A DNA stretch of 6,388 bases, from the NCBI GenBank assembly GCA_027314685.1, contig DAHVAI010000454.1, forward strand, positions 1 to 6,388, given 5' to 3'. Shown one piece after another: positions 1 to 5,482 of this stretch (position 1 is its first letter; each line of letters begins with the position of its first letter). Under the pieces are notes generated by a model. The model had not been told where the DNA came from. It saw nothing but the letters and a program-made list of their open reading frames with translations, and searched no databases. The DNA comes from Nitrososphaerota archaeon (GTDB lineage: Archaea > Thermoproteota > Nitrososphaeria > Nitrososphaerales > CADDZS01). The position numbers were made by a program, and so were the translations under genes.

Positions 1-703
1 CGCCGATATCATTTACTCCAAACAGATACCTGTGCCCGAAGTACTTTGCATTGAGTCGCAAAACCTGTTCCATGAGGGCGCTGGTTTGAGCTGTAGCTAC
101 GTTCTGCGAGGCTGCCTCTGCTTCTCTTGCAAACACGTGCAGGTGATTGTAGATTCGCTCCAGCTCCATCGCAACGGCCCTGGTCCACTTTGCTTCTTGC
201 GGGACCTCGATGCCGAGCGCATCCTCAACTGCTGTCACAAAGCACGTGGAGTAAGAAGCCGAGAAATTCCCCGCAGACCTTTCTAGAATGAGCAAGGCGT
301 TTTCAGGATCCATCCCAACTACTGCCAGTTCGACAGCCCGCTTCTTGAAATTGATCATGGGTATCACCTTGGTGACTCTCTCTCCATAGGTGACAAACCT
401 AAAGCCGCCGGCTTCTGGTATCCCTGAAGTCACTGGACCATACGAGAACGTGAAGACGCCATACCCTTCAATTTTGCTCTTGGTATCCAGATCGACCTGA
501 ACCCCTGGAGCTGCTTCCTGACCCCTCATCATAAGGCCAGCCTCTTCTCCCAGTTCCGACGGAGCGTCACTTAGAATCGTCTTGTTGTTTTGCGTGTCTG
601 TCAAGACGGCAAACGTCTCGCTATCTATCTCAAAGAGAGTCGAGAGCTGGATTGAATCCTTGGGCTCTTCCCCTTTTCTTCTTTCTACAAACGTCGGCAC
701 CAT
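1..703 (-). CDS. hyfG: Hyf/Ehr large subunit (NuoD/HycE-like), lacks NiFe ligands; 3' end outside window
   Basis: The first 234 residues of a homologue of the group 4 hydrogenase large subunit and complex I NuoD (49 kDa), a peripheral subunit on the cytoplasmic side of the membrane arm. Family landmarks are GPVTSGIPEAGGFRF (89-103), GER (107-109), the L1 region ERSAGNFSASYS (141-152), EDALGIEVP (160-168), ELERIYNHLH (180-189) and FGVNDIG (228-234). In hydrogenases the L1 region reads ERVCGICGFAHS; here the two Ni-binding Cys are Ala144 and Phe147, and the His is Tyr151. The roughly 85-residue leader is too short for the NuoC-like domain fused in HycE. The ATG at 703 lies 8 bases after the hyfF stop. 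An in-frame GTG at 715 overlapping that stop as GTGA is an alternative start. It is the fourth gene of the operon. The distal Ni motif (DPCxxC in hydrogenases) lies outside the window. Family assignment is firm; the Ehr class is inferred from the missing ligands. Confidence 0.88.
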   Translation of the reverse strand, partial: MVPTFVERRKGEEPKDSIQLSTLFEIDSETFAVLTDTQNNKTILSDAPSELGEEAGLMMRGQEAAPGVQVDLDTKSKIEGYGVFTFSYGPVTSGIPEAGGFRFVTYGERVTKVIPMINFKKRAVELAVVGMDPENALLILERSAGNFSASYSTCFVTAVEDALGIEVPQEAKWTRAVAMELERIYNHLHVFAREAEAASQNVATAQTSALMEQVLRLNAKYFGHRYLFGVNDIG

Positions 704-711
704 GATCTTAC

Positions 712-2166
712 TCACAATCCAAACGAGACCGCGGCTTGAAGCAGGACGGGAATCATGTAGATTCCTATCACCAGTGAGATGATGAGATTGATGAATGGGA
801 TGACTAGAGAAAGACGATCTTCCTTTGTAGCCCTTACAATTTCCTGTGTTTGAGCATTCGAATCCATGGAAACAGACGCATTCTCTTCTCCTGATCCGAA
901 TATCATCTTTATTGATTGCCGGTTTAGGGCGATGAATGCGTAAGCGTAGGATAGCCCGAGAAGCGCTGCCAACAGAAGATTTCCAGAGTTTACAGCCTGC
1001 GCCAGGATTAGAAACTCACCAATGAACACGCCGAATGGCGGAGCTCCAGTAACGGACAGTGCCGATAGCGAGAACAAGTATCCCGTGGATCGCAAACGAT
1101 TCACAACGCCCTGAACTTCAGACATGTTCTTGCTGTTGTATGAAGCGAGTATATTCCCAGACTCGTAGAAGGCAGATGACTTGGCAAAAGCGTGCGCAAC
1201 TATCTGTATCACCGCGCCAATCGCGCCCACCCCGCCTAGAGCAAAACCAACCAGTATTATCCCCATGTTCTCCATGCTGGAATACGCAAGCATTCGCTTG
1301 TAGTTGCGTTGATATCCCAGAATCACTGCAGCAACGAGAGCAGTGAATATTCCAAAGCCAATTGTGAGGTTTCGCATTGAATCAAAAGCCAGACTGCCTT
1401 GGAGCAGACCGAATGTTCTTGCAAATGCGTAGAGCGATGTGGGAAGGAGAATGCCAGAAAACATCGCGCTTACGGGCGACGGCGCCTCGCTGTGCGCATC
1501 CGGAAGCCATGCATGCATCGGCGCGATCCCAGCCTTTGTTCCATATCCTACTAGGGCAAAACCAACGGCAAGCGCCATGATCGGAACGTTTGCCACTGAT
1601 CTTCCGATTAGACTTGAGATGGAGAGAGTTCCCTGAGAATAATATACGAACACTACGGAAAGTAGAGAAGTTGCCAGTCCTGCAGAAACAATGAGAGTGT
1701 ACCTCCATGCTGCTTCGACGCTGGTACGTTCCTTCTCAAGCGCTACCAAGAGAGCGCTCGTGACCGTCGTAGCTTCCACGGCGATCCATATGAATCCAAT
1801 ATCGTTGACGACAACCGCGAGAACCATCGTAAACACAAAGAGATCTACAAGTGAGTAGTACCACCTGAATTTGAATAGAGGCTCTTTGGTGTGTTTGATG
1901 TAAAAGACAGAGTAAGCTAGCGATGTCAGGTATATCGATGCTATTGTTATCGTCATGACCTGCGTCAGGCCGTCTGAGTAAAAATAACCAAAAGTCCCCG
2001 AGATTCTCATCCCAATGATGAGGCCTGACGATATCACGGCAACAGCTGCACCCACCAATGAAGAGAGAATCTCTATGCCCTCGCGAGGGAGCAATGAAAT
2101 TCCGGCTGCCGCTGCTGGTGCCGCAAGCAGTATCACAAACAGAATAGTTGAATCCGAGATTCTCAT
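712..2166 (-). CDS. hyfF: HyfF-like antiporter-type membrane subunit (NuoL/M/N family)
   Basis: A 484-residue polytopic protein of the ion-pumping subunit family shared by complex I, group 4 hydrogenases and Mrp antiporters. Signatures visible: WIAVEATTVTSALLV with the TM5 Glu at 131; GTKAGIAPMHAWLPDAHSEA with the TM7 Lys at 211 and His218; YKRMLAYSSMENMG (289-302) with Lys290; and HAFAKSSAFYESGNI (325-339) with Lys329. The GTKAGIAPMHAWLPDAHSEAPSPVSA form and the length (HyfF is about 526, HyfB about 670) favour HyfF. These charged residues in membrane segments are where the family moves protons or Na+. A polar loop (about 424-452) precedes the last helix. The ATG overlaps the hyfE stop by 4 bases (ATGA) and has no clear ribosome binding site, so translation is probably coupled. 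No long C-terminal lateral helix is seen. It would form part of the membrane arm with HyfC and HyfE. Confidence 0.92.
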   Translation of the reverse strand: MRISDSTILFVILLAAPAAAAGISLLPREGIEILSSLVGAAVAVISSGLIIGMRISGTFGYFYSDGLTQVMTITIASIYLTSLAYSVFYIKHTKEPLFKFRWYYSLVDLFVFTMVLAVVVNDIGFIWIAVEATTVTSALLVALEKERTSVEAAWRYTLIVSAGLATSLLSVVFVYYSQGTLSISSLIGRSVANVPIMALAVGFALVGYGTKAGIAPMHAWLPDAHSEAPSPVSAMFSGILLPTSLYAFARTFGLLQGSLAFDSMRNLTIGFGIFTALVAAVILGYQRNYKRMLAYSSMENMGIILVGFALGGVGAIGAVIQIVAHAFAKSSAFYESGNILASYNSKNMSEVQGVVNRLRSTGYLFSLSALSVTGAPPFGVFIGEFLILAQAVNSGNLLLAALLGLSYAYAFIALNRQSIKMIFGSGEENASVSMDSNAQTQEIVRATKEDRLSLVIPFINLIISLVIGIYMIPVLLQAAVSFGL

Positions 2167-2819
2167 CCACTCAGCTGGTCAATGTCTGCAGGTTCGAGAG
2201 TGTGAAACAAGTCTCGCTCGGCTGATAGAATTACTCCGATTATCACAACGCCGAAAATGTCCAGAACAACTGCGAATTCAATCAGCAAAGGTATTGAAGG
2301 AGTGATCAAGGCACCAGCATAGAGGATCGCGTTCTCAACCTCGACGTACCCAGTCATCTGGACCAGTGCGTTCCTTCTGCTTATGATCAGAAGAAATCCA
2401 AGCAGCATCAATGAGAAGGGAACCGAGACCTGCGAGTTTGGAATGTACGGCTCTAGTATAGTCCTGAAAAGCGTGTAACCCATGATGATCATAATCACTC
2501 CGATGATTATTAGCGCTGGCACTCTCTGCCCGGTGCCGGTTTCTCGCAAAGTGTGCTTGAACTTCCTGACCTGATACAGCATTATTCTTGGGACAGTGAA
2601 TCCTCTCATTATGGCAGTCAATATAGCAAGATAGAACAGCTCAATGTTCCCTGATTGTATCGCAAGTATTGCAAACAGTGCGGAAAGGAGAAACGATTGA
2701 ACGAGGATTGCCCTAATCGTTGGATCGATAAACGACTGACCCTGCATGTAGAGAGCTGACAGGATTATCAGTATTCCCAGGAAAGCGATGAACTCATTTT
2801 CAAATGGAATCGCAATCAT
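2163..2819 (-). CDS. hyfE: HyfE-like membrane subunit (NuoK-related C-terminal half)
   Basis: A 218-residue hydrophobic protein of the expected HyfE length (about 216 in E. coli). The first half carries an amphipathic stretch PRIMLYQVRKFKHTLRETG (77-95) after two or three helices. The second half is NuoK-like: GFLLIISRRNALVQMTGYVE (141-160) with membrane acidic residues Glu160 and Glu162, and Glu181 and Asp187 in the following helix (PLLIEFAVVLDIFG). In NuoK-type subunits such acidic residues belong to the ion path linking the quinone/redox end to the antiporter-type subunit. The ATG start lies 7 bases after the hyfC stop, behind a GGAGGAG Shine-Dalgarno inside the end of hyfC. It overlaps hyfF by 4 bases. 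The gene order hyfC-hyfE-hyfF-hyfG matches Hyf-type operons and supports the call. Confidence 0.88.
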   Translation of the reverse strand: MIAIPFENEFIAFLGILIILSALYMQGQSFIDPTIRAILVQSFLLSALFAILAIQSGNIELFYLAILTAIMRGFTVPRIMLYQVRKFKHTLRETGTGQRVPALIIIGVIMIIMGYTLFRTILEPYIPNSQVSVPFSLMLLGFLLIISRRNALVQMTGYVEVENAILYAGALITPSIPLLIEFAVVLDIFGVVIIGVILSAERDLFHTLEPADIDQLSG

Positions 2820-2826
2820 TGCTTTT

Positions 2827-3789
2827 TCAAACTCCTCCGCCGACGAGAAAGAACGCGATTACCGAAAGCAGTCCCAGGCTGAAAGATATGGCGAGAAAAT
2901 CGAGTATCTTGAAGAGACGCAGCTTTGCAAGGGATTCTTCCGTGATTACGATGACGGCAATCAGCATGAGAAGCTTCAGGAACAGAGTCCCGGTCGAATA
3001 GAGAGCTCCTGTGATTGTGACACTGCTTGACAACCACCACGGAATGGCGAAAACATTGAGGAACACACTCATCAGAAGAAACTGCTTCATGTGCGAACCC
3101 CATCTGGACAGCGCGAGCAGTTTTCCAGAGTGTTCGATTACCTTGCCATCATCAAGCATCCCGAATTCCATCAGTCCGGAGCTCTCTACCGGGAGCCTAC
3201 CGGTCTCGAATAACAGGAGCATGAAAAAGGCGCAGGTTACCAGAATATGAGTGGCTGACAAGTACCAGGACGAGGATGTAGCGAGTGTGTTGTTTGTCAC
3301 GTACGGGTTGTTTGTTCTGCTAATGAGAGCCACCCCGAAGAACACCATTATCAAAGTCGGTTCTGCAAGCGCAGCAAATGACGCGCTCCTGCTCGCGCCC
3401 AGCGACGTGTAATTGGTCTTTGCATCCAGCGCTGCAATTATTCCCACTACACCTGCAAGCCCAAACATCAGCGCTCCACCCAAGAGGTCCAGCAGAATGC
3501 CGTAGGGTAGCGGGTAAGGAGTGACCACTGGAACAACCAACGCTATCACGAGATATGCGGTGAATGAAACAAATGGCGCGAGTATGAAGATTAGCGATGC
3601 ATGCTCTGGGACAACGACCTCCTTGCGAAAGAGCTTTGAGAGATCGTAGTACGGCTGGAATATCGAAGGCCCGTGACGCGACTCCACCATCGCCTTCAGT
3701 CGATTTATGATGCCCGCGACGAGTGGCGAGAGGAGAACAACGATGCCAACCTGAATCAGATTTATGATCTGGAGTACGATAGCGTTCAA
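2827..3789 (-). CDS. hyfC: HyfC-like membrane subunit (NuoH/ND1 family)
   Basis: A 320-residue membrane protein of the NuoH/HyfC/EchB family (HyfC about 315). It anchors the peripheral redox arm and, in complex I, helps form the quinone site. Motifs in order: GIINRLKAMVESRHGPSIFQ and PYYDLSKLFRKE (26-57), the conserved first cytoplasmic loop; SLGASRSASFAALAEPTL (129-146); ETGRLPVESSGLMEFGMLDD (195-214), matching the ExxRxPxD/E...E region; and VIEHSGKLLALSRWGSHMKQ (217-236). About eight helices are expected. The start is TTG. It is the only start codon after an in-frame stop upstream, and it sits 8 bases from a GGAGG ribosome binding site. It is the first gene of the operon: no minus-strand gene with a start codon is seen upstream, so a HyfB or HyfA equivalent does not precede it here. 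In the family the Glu/Asp residues of the loops couple electron transfer to ion movement; that it does so here is inferred. Confidence 0.92.
   Translation of the reverse strand: MNAIVLQIINLIQVGIVVLLSPLVAGIINRLKAMVESRHGPSIFQPYYDLSKLFRKEVVVPEHASLIFILAPFVSFTAYLVIALVVPVVTPYPLPYGILLDLLGGALMFGLAGVVGIIAALDAKTNYTSLGASRSASFAALAEPTLIMVFFGVALISRTNNPYVTNNTLATSSSWYLSATHILVTCAFFMLLLFETGRLPVESSGLMEFGMLDDGKVIEHSGKLLALSRWGSHMKQFLLMSVFLNVFAIPWWLSSSVTITGALYSTGTLFLKLLMLIAVIVITEESLAKLRLFKILDFLAISFSLGLLSVIAFFLVGGGV
2832..2838 (-). promoter_or_regulatory. Ribosome binding site of hyfE
   Basis: GGAGGAG on the minus strand, embedded in the last codons of hyfC, with 12 bases to the hyfE ATG. The spacing is slightly long but the match to an anti-Shine-Dalgarno sequence is strong, and no other start is better placed. 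Confidence 0.55.
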
Positions 3790-3797
3790 CTCAAGAT

Positions 3798-3802
3798 CCT
3801 CC
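3798..3802 (-). promoter_or_regulatory. Ribosome binding site deciding the TTG start of hyfC
   Basis: GGAGG on the minus strand, 8 bases before the TTG at 3789-3787. This ideal spacing supports the unusual start codon, and no ATG or GTG lies between the TTG and the preceding in-frame TGA. Confidence 0.7.
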
Positions 3803-3911
3803 GACCCAGATCAAATGTTGAAGTAGAGCTATTGACTAGTAAGGCCTCTAGGGCGTTACTGCTTCTCACCGATGCGGAACTTTGAACTAGTACCTGCATT
3901 TGGACGGACAC

Positions 3912-3973
3912 ACGCCTACCGCGACTCGCTCGAAGACGAAAACGCGATTTGTTGTTGTGCTATTGGTAGGCGT
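3912..3973. repeat. Inverted repeat with 44-base spacer (possible leader stem)
   Basis: ACGCCTACC at 3912-3920 is the exact reverse complement of GGTAGGCGT at 3965-3973. As RNA from the minus strand it would form a 9-base-pair stem closing a 44-base loop about 120 bases before hyfC, with a further short TCGC/GCGA pairing inside the loop. Whether it is transcribed is unknown. Confidence 0.4.
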
Positions 3974-3978
3974 CATTG

Positions 3979-4005
3979 TCATGCAAAATTTGCATGAAGT
4001 TCATG
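3979..4005. promoter_or_regulatory. Overlapping palindromes, likely operator
   Basis: TCATGCAAAATTTGCATGA (3979-3997) is a perfect inverted repeat with 9-base arms around one central A. It overlaps a second one, CATGAAGTTCATG (3993-4005), with 6-base arms around G. This gives three TCATG/CATGA half-sites in 27 bases. Such spacing is typical of a dimeric helix-turn-helix regulator. Neither arm is followed by a T-run, so a terminator is unlikely. The site lies about 190 bases upstream of hyfC. The regulator is not identified. Confidence 0.5.
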
Positions 4006-4067
4006 TTTTCGCGGACGGACGCCACCGCCGCTTTCTTGTGTATGACAATCCCATTAAGGGTGTTAAG

Positions 4068-4081
4068 ACTATAAAAATATA
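4068..4081 (-). promoter_or_regulatory. TATA-like stretch, candidate promoter for the hyf-like operon
   Basis: The minus strand reads TATATTTTTATAGT here, the best box-A-like stretch upstream of hyfC. A start site about 25 bases downstream (near 4045-4050) would give an unusually long leader of about 255 bases containing the palindromes and the inverted repeat. The stretch is also TATA-like on the plus strand. It lies just after the stop of the start-less open frame, so it could instead act as a T-rich terminator. Confidence 0.3.
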
Positions 4082-4093
4082 ACTTTGATTCCC

Positions 4094-4303
4094 TCACAAA
4101 CAGATTGATCTTTTGAGAATTGAGATGGTCAGATTGAAGGCTAGCTTCCGCCTAAAAAGATCCAGGAACTTTCCGTAAAAGCCTCCAAAGATAATTTCGA
4201 CTACTGCGGCCGAGGCTGGTCCTACAAAGAAGAGGGTGAGTGATCTCGAGGTGTAAAGGAATATAGGGACGTAAACGACAGGCCGAAAGATAGCGCAGGC
4301 GAC
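4094..4303 (-). pseudogene. Start-less open frame, possible decayed membrane-protein fragment
   Basis: Between an in-frame TAA at 4306-4304 and a TGA at 4096-4094 the minus strand is open for 69 codons, with no ATG, GTG or TTG near its beginning. The translation has a hydrophobic run (RPVVYVPIFLYTS, then LTLFFVGPASAAVVEIIFGG) followed by a basic tail (FLDLFRRKLAF). It reads like the C-terminal end of a membrane protein, but I do not recognise the family. An open frame of this length can arise by chance, so the call is weak. The alternatives are random open sequence or a gene broken by a sequencing error. Confidence 0.22.
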
Positions 4304-4321
4304 TTAATCTACTGCTAACTT

Positions 4322-4339
4322 TTTGCATTAGTCTTCATG
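4322..4339. promoter_or_regulatory. Second copy of TTTGCAT-N-TTCATG motif
   Basis: TTTGCAT, five bases, then TTCATG. The same two blocks, four bases apart, occur at 3989-4005 within the palindrome cluster. This copy lies about 120 bases before the transporter gene. The shared pair suggests one regulator acting on both sides of the intergenic region; this is inference from two copies. Confidence 0.35.
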
Positions 4340-4401
4340 ATTCACAATTCCGGAGACTAGCTATTTTACATTCACATTCGCGTTTCCCATAAGACAATGT
4401 T

Positions 4402-4410
4402 GATTAAAAC
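4402..4410 (+). promoter_or_regulatory. Weak TATA-like box upstream of the CDF transporter
   Basis: GATTAAAAC is the nearest A/T-rich element before the transporter. A start site about 25 bases downstream would fall near 4430, leaving a leader of about 25-30 bases. The match to an archaeal TATA box is only partial. Confidence 0.25.
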
Positions 4411-4457
4411 AGATGCCGTACATCCATGATAGTTAGCAAAGGAAGCGCAATCGAATA

Positions 4458-5342
4458 TTGGATGCCAAACGAGTACTGCTTTACGCATTGGTTCTTTCTG
4501 TTGCAATCCTCGCAATCGAGCTGAGCGGTGGTCTAGTCTTCAGAAGCACAGCGCTTGTTGCTGATGCATTGCACGTTGTTACAGATTTGCTCACGATCTC
4601 ATTCAGCCTATTCGCGCTTGCCCTCTCTTCACGGCCTCCATCCGGGTCAGACACGTATGGTTTCCACAGGGTGGAAGTGCTTGCGAGTCTAGTTAACGGT
4701 GTCTCGTTGATAGGAATCGTCGTCTTCATCATGTACACAGCGTATCAGAGGCTGCTGAATCCTCCATCAATCAACGTGGCTGGCACAATTGCATTTGCCG
4801 CACTGGCACTCGTTCTTAATCTTGCATCGTCCAGACTCCTCAGCAGGGCGCAACTGGGACTGCCTGATCACGAAAAAGACCTGAATGTTTCTAGCGCCAA
4901 AATGCACGTCTTGGGCGATGCGCTAGCATCCGTTTCAGTCATTATCGGCGCACTGGCCGTATTCTTAACCGGGATGCACTTCATCGACCCTCTGGTTGCA
5001 ATATTCATCGGTCTCATAATTCTAAAGAGCGCAATCCAGATCACGATGCAAGGCGGTGCGATAATGCTTGAGAGATCGCCGATCAAAAACATGCCCGAGT
5101 TGCAGCAGAGGCTCGCAGATGTTAGTGGCGTTAGCGATGTTCACGATCTTCATGCCTGGCGAATCTGCTCGCACATTACCGTTGCAAGCATGCACGCCTG
5201 CCTGACCTCTTCCGGAAAAGAGAATTCCCAGCAGGTAAGGAAAGAACTGGAAAGCGAGCTCAGCGAATCAGGTGTGCAGCACGTCACTATCCAGTTAGAG
5301 GAAGAGTGCTGCGTGCCATCGCATAATCACAGGGAAACCTGA
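4458..5342 (+). CDS. Cation diffusion facilitator, CzcD/ZitB-type Zn2+ (or similar metal) efflux transporter
   Basis: A 294-residue CDF transporter of normal length, exporting Zn2+ or a similar divalent metal from the cytoplasm in exchange for protons. Six helices lie in about residues 5-195. TM2 carries His39 and Asp43 (DALHVVTD) and TM5 His150 and Asp154 (MHVLGDALAS): the H-D/H-D site of Zn-preferring members. YGFHRVEVLASLVNG (67-81) is the conserved TM2-TM3 loop. The cytoplasmic metal-sensing domain (about 205-282) has VHDLHAWRI (228-236), His239, His246 and GVQHVTIQLE (272-281). The tail ends in Cys284-Cys285 and HNH (289-291), possible extra metal ligands. The start is TTG, the only one after the in-frame TAG at 4434; an AGGA 14 bases upstream is a poor ribosome binding site. 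Unlike many members it lacks a long His-rich loop between TM4 and TM5. It is divergent from the hyf-like operon and 140 bases upstream of a copper-protein gene. The metal specificity is inferred. Confidence 0.93.
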   Translation: MDAKRVLLYALVLSVAILAIELSGGLVFRSTALVADALHVVTDLLTISFSLFALALSSRPPSGSDTYGFHRVEVLASLVNGVSLIGIVVFIMYTAYQRLLNPPSINVAGTIAFAALALVLNLASSRLLSRAQLGLPDHEKDLNVSSAKMHVLGDALASVSVIIGALAVFLTGMHFIDPLVAIFIGLIILKSAIQITMQGGAIMLERSPIKNMPELQQRLADVSGVSDVHDLHAWRICSHITVASMHACLTSSGKENSQQVRKELESELSESGVQHVTIQLEEECCVPSHNHRET

Positions 5343-5431
5343 AAGTAATCGGCCACTTTGATTGCAGCTCCTATTGTTTGATTTCGGCAAGCGCTTACAC
5401 TCATTATCACAGTTGAGAATCGTGTCCCGGG

Positions 5432-5440
5432 TATATCTAT
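5432..5440 (+). promoter_or_regulatory. TATA-like box before the cupredoxin gene
   Basis: TATATCTAT lies 42 bases before the TTG start. A transcription start 25 bases downstream would give a short leader that still includes the GAGGTG ribosome binding site at 5466-5471. The rest of the gap from 5343 to 5482 shows no clear hairpin or tRNA. Confidence 0.4.
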
Positions 5441-5482
5441 GATGAATAGTGATCGATTAGTCGAAGAGGTGCGTGGGCCAAT

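Larger units (their letters stand above)
3902..4020. repeat. Direct repeat GGACGGAC, two copies 111 bases apart
   Basis: GGACGGAC occurs at 3902-3909 and 4013-4020, each followed by A/G-C. The copies bracket the inverted repeat and the palindrome cluster. Eight bases could be chance; it is recorded because both lie at the borders of the structured part of the intergenic region. Confidence 0.35.
3803..4457. other. Divergent intergenic region
   Basis: About 650 bases separate the minus-strand hyf-like operon from the plus-strand transporter gene. It must hold promoters for both. Features listed separately are a direct repeat, a long-range inverted repeat, a palindrome cluster, a TATA-like stretch, a repeated composite motif and a 69-codon open frame without a start. 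Only very short start-to-stop frames are seen otherwise, and none has a recognisable product or ribosome binding site. I see no tRNA: no T-loop paired with a matching acceptor stem was found by eye. Confidence 0.6.

Noticed and set aside
1382..1708. Minus-strand open frame of 108 codons inside hyfF
   Set aside because: It lies wholly within hyfF in another frame, and its translation is Cys/Arg/Ser-rich with no motif, while the hyfF frame carries all family signatures.
712..2166. HyfF-like protein as a stand-alone Mrp/Na+-H+ antiporter subunit
   Set aside because: It is translationally coupled with HyfC, HyfE and a NuoD-like subunit, and carries the HyfF form of the TM7 motif.
1736..2170. Minus-strand open frame of 144 codons over the start of hyfF
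   Set aside because: It is a shifted frame of hyfF; its composition is unlike a protein and no domain is recognised.
3902..4020. Small insertion element bounded by GGACGGAC repeats
   Set aside because: The repeats are direct and only 8 bases long, there are no terminal inverted repeats next to them, and no transposase is present.
3900..4082. Plus-strand 60-codon open frame in the intergenic region
   Set aside because: It has a TTG start with no ribosome binding site, it spans the palindrome and repeats, and the translation shows no recognisable family.
4100..4457. A tRNA or other known RNA gene in the intergenic region
   Set aside because: No T-loop with matching stems or other familiar RNA core was found by eye on either strand.
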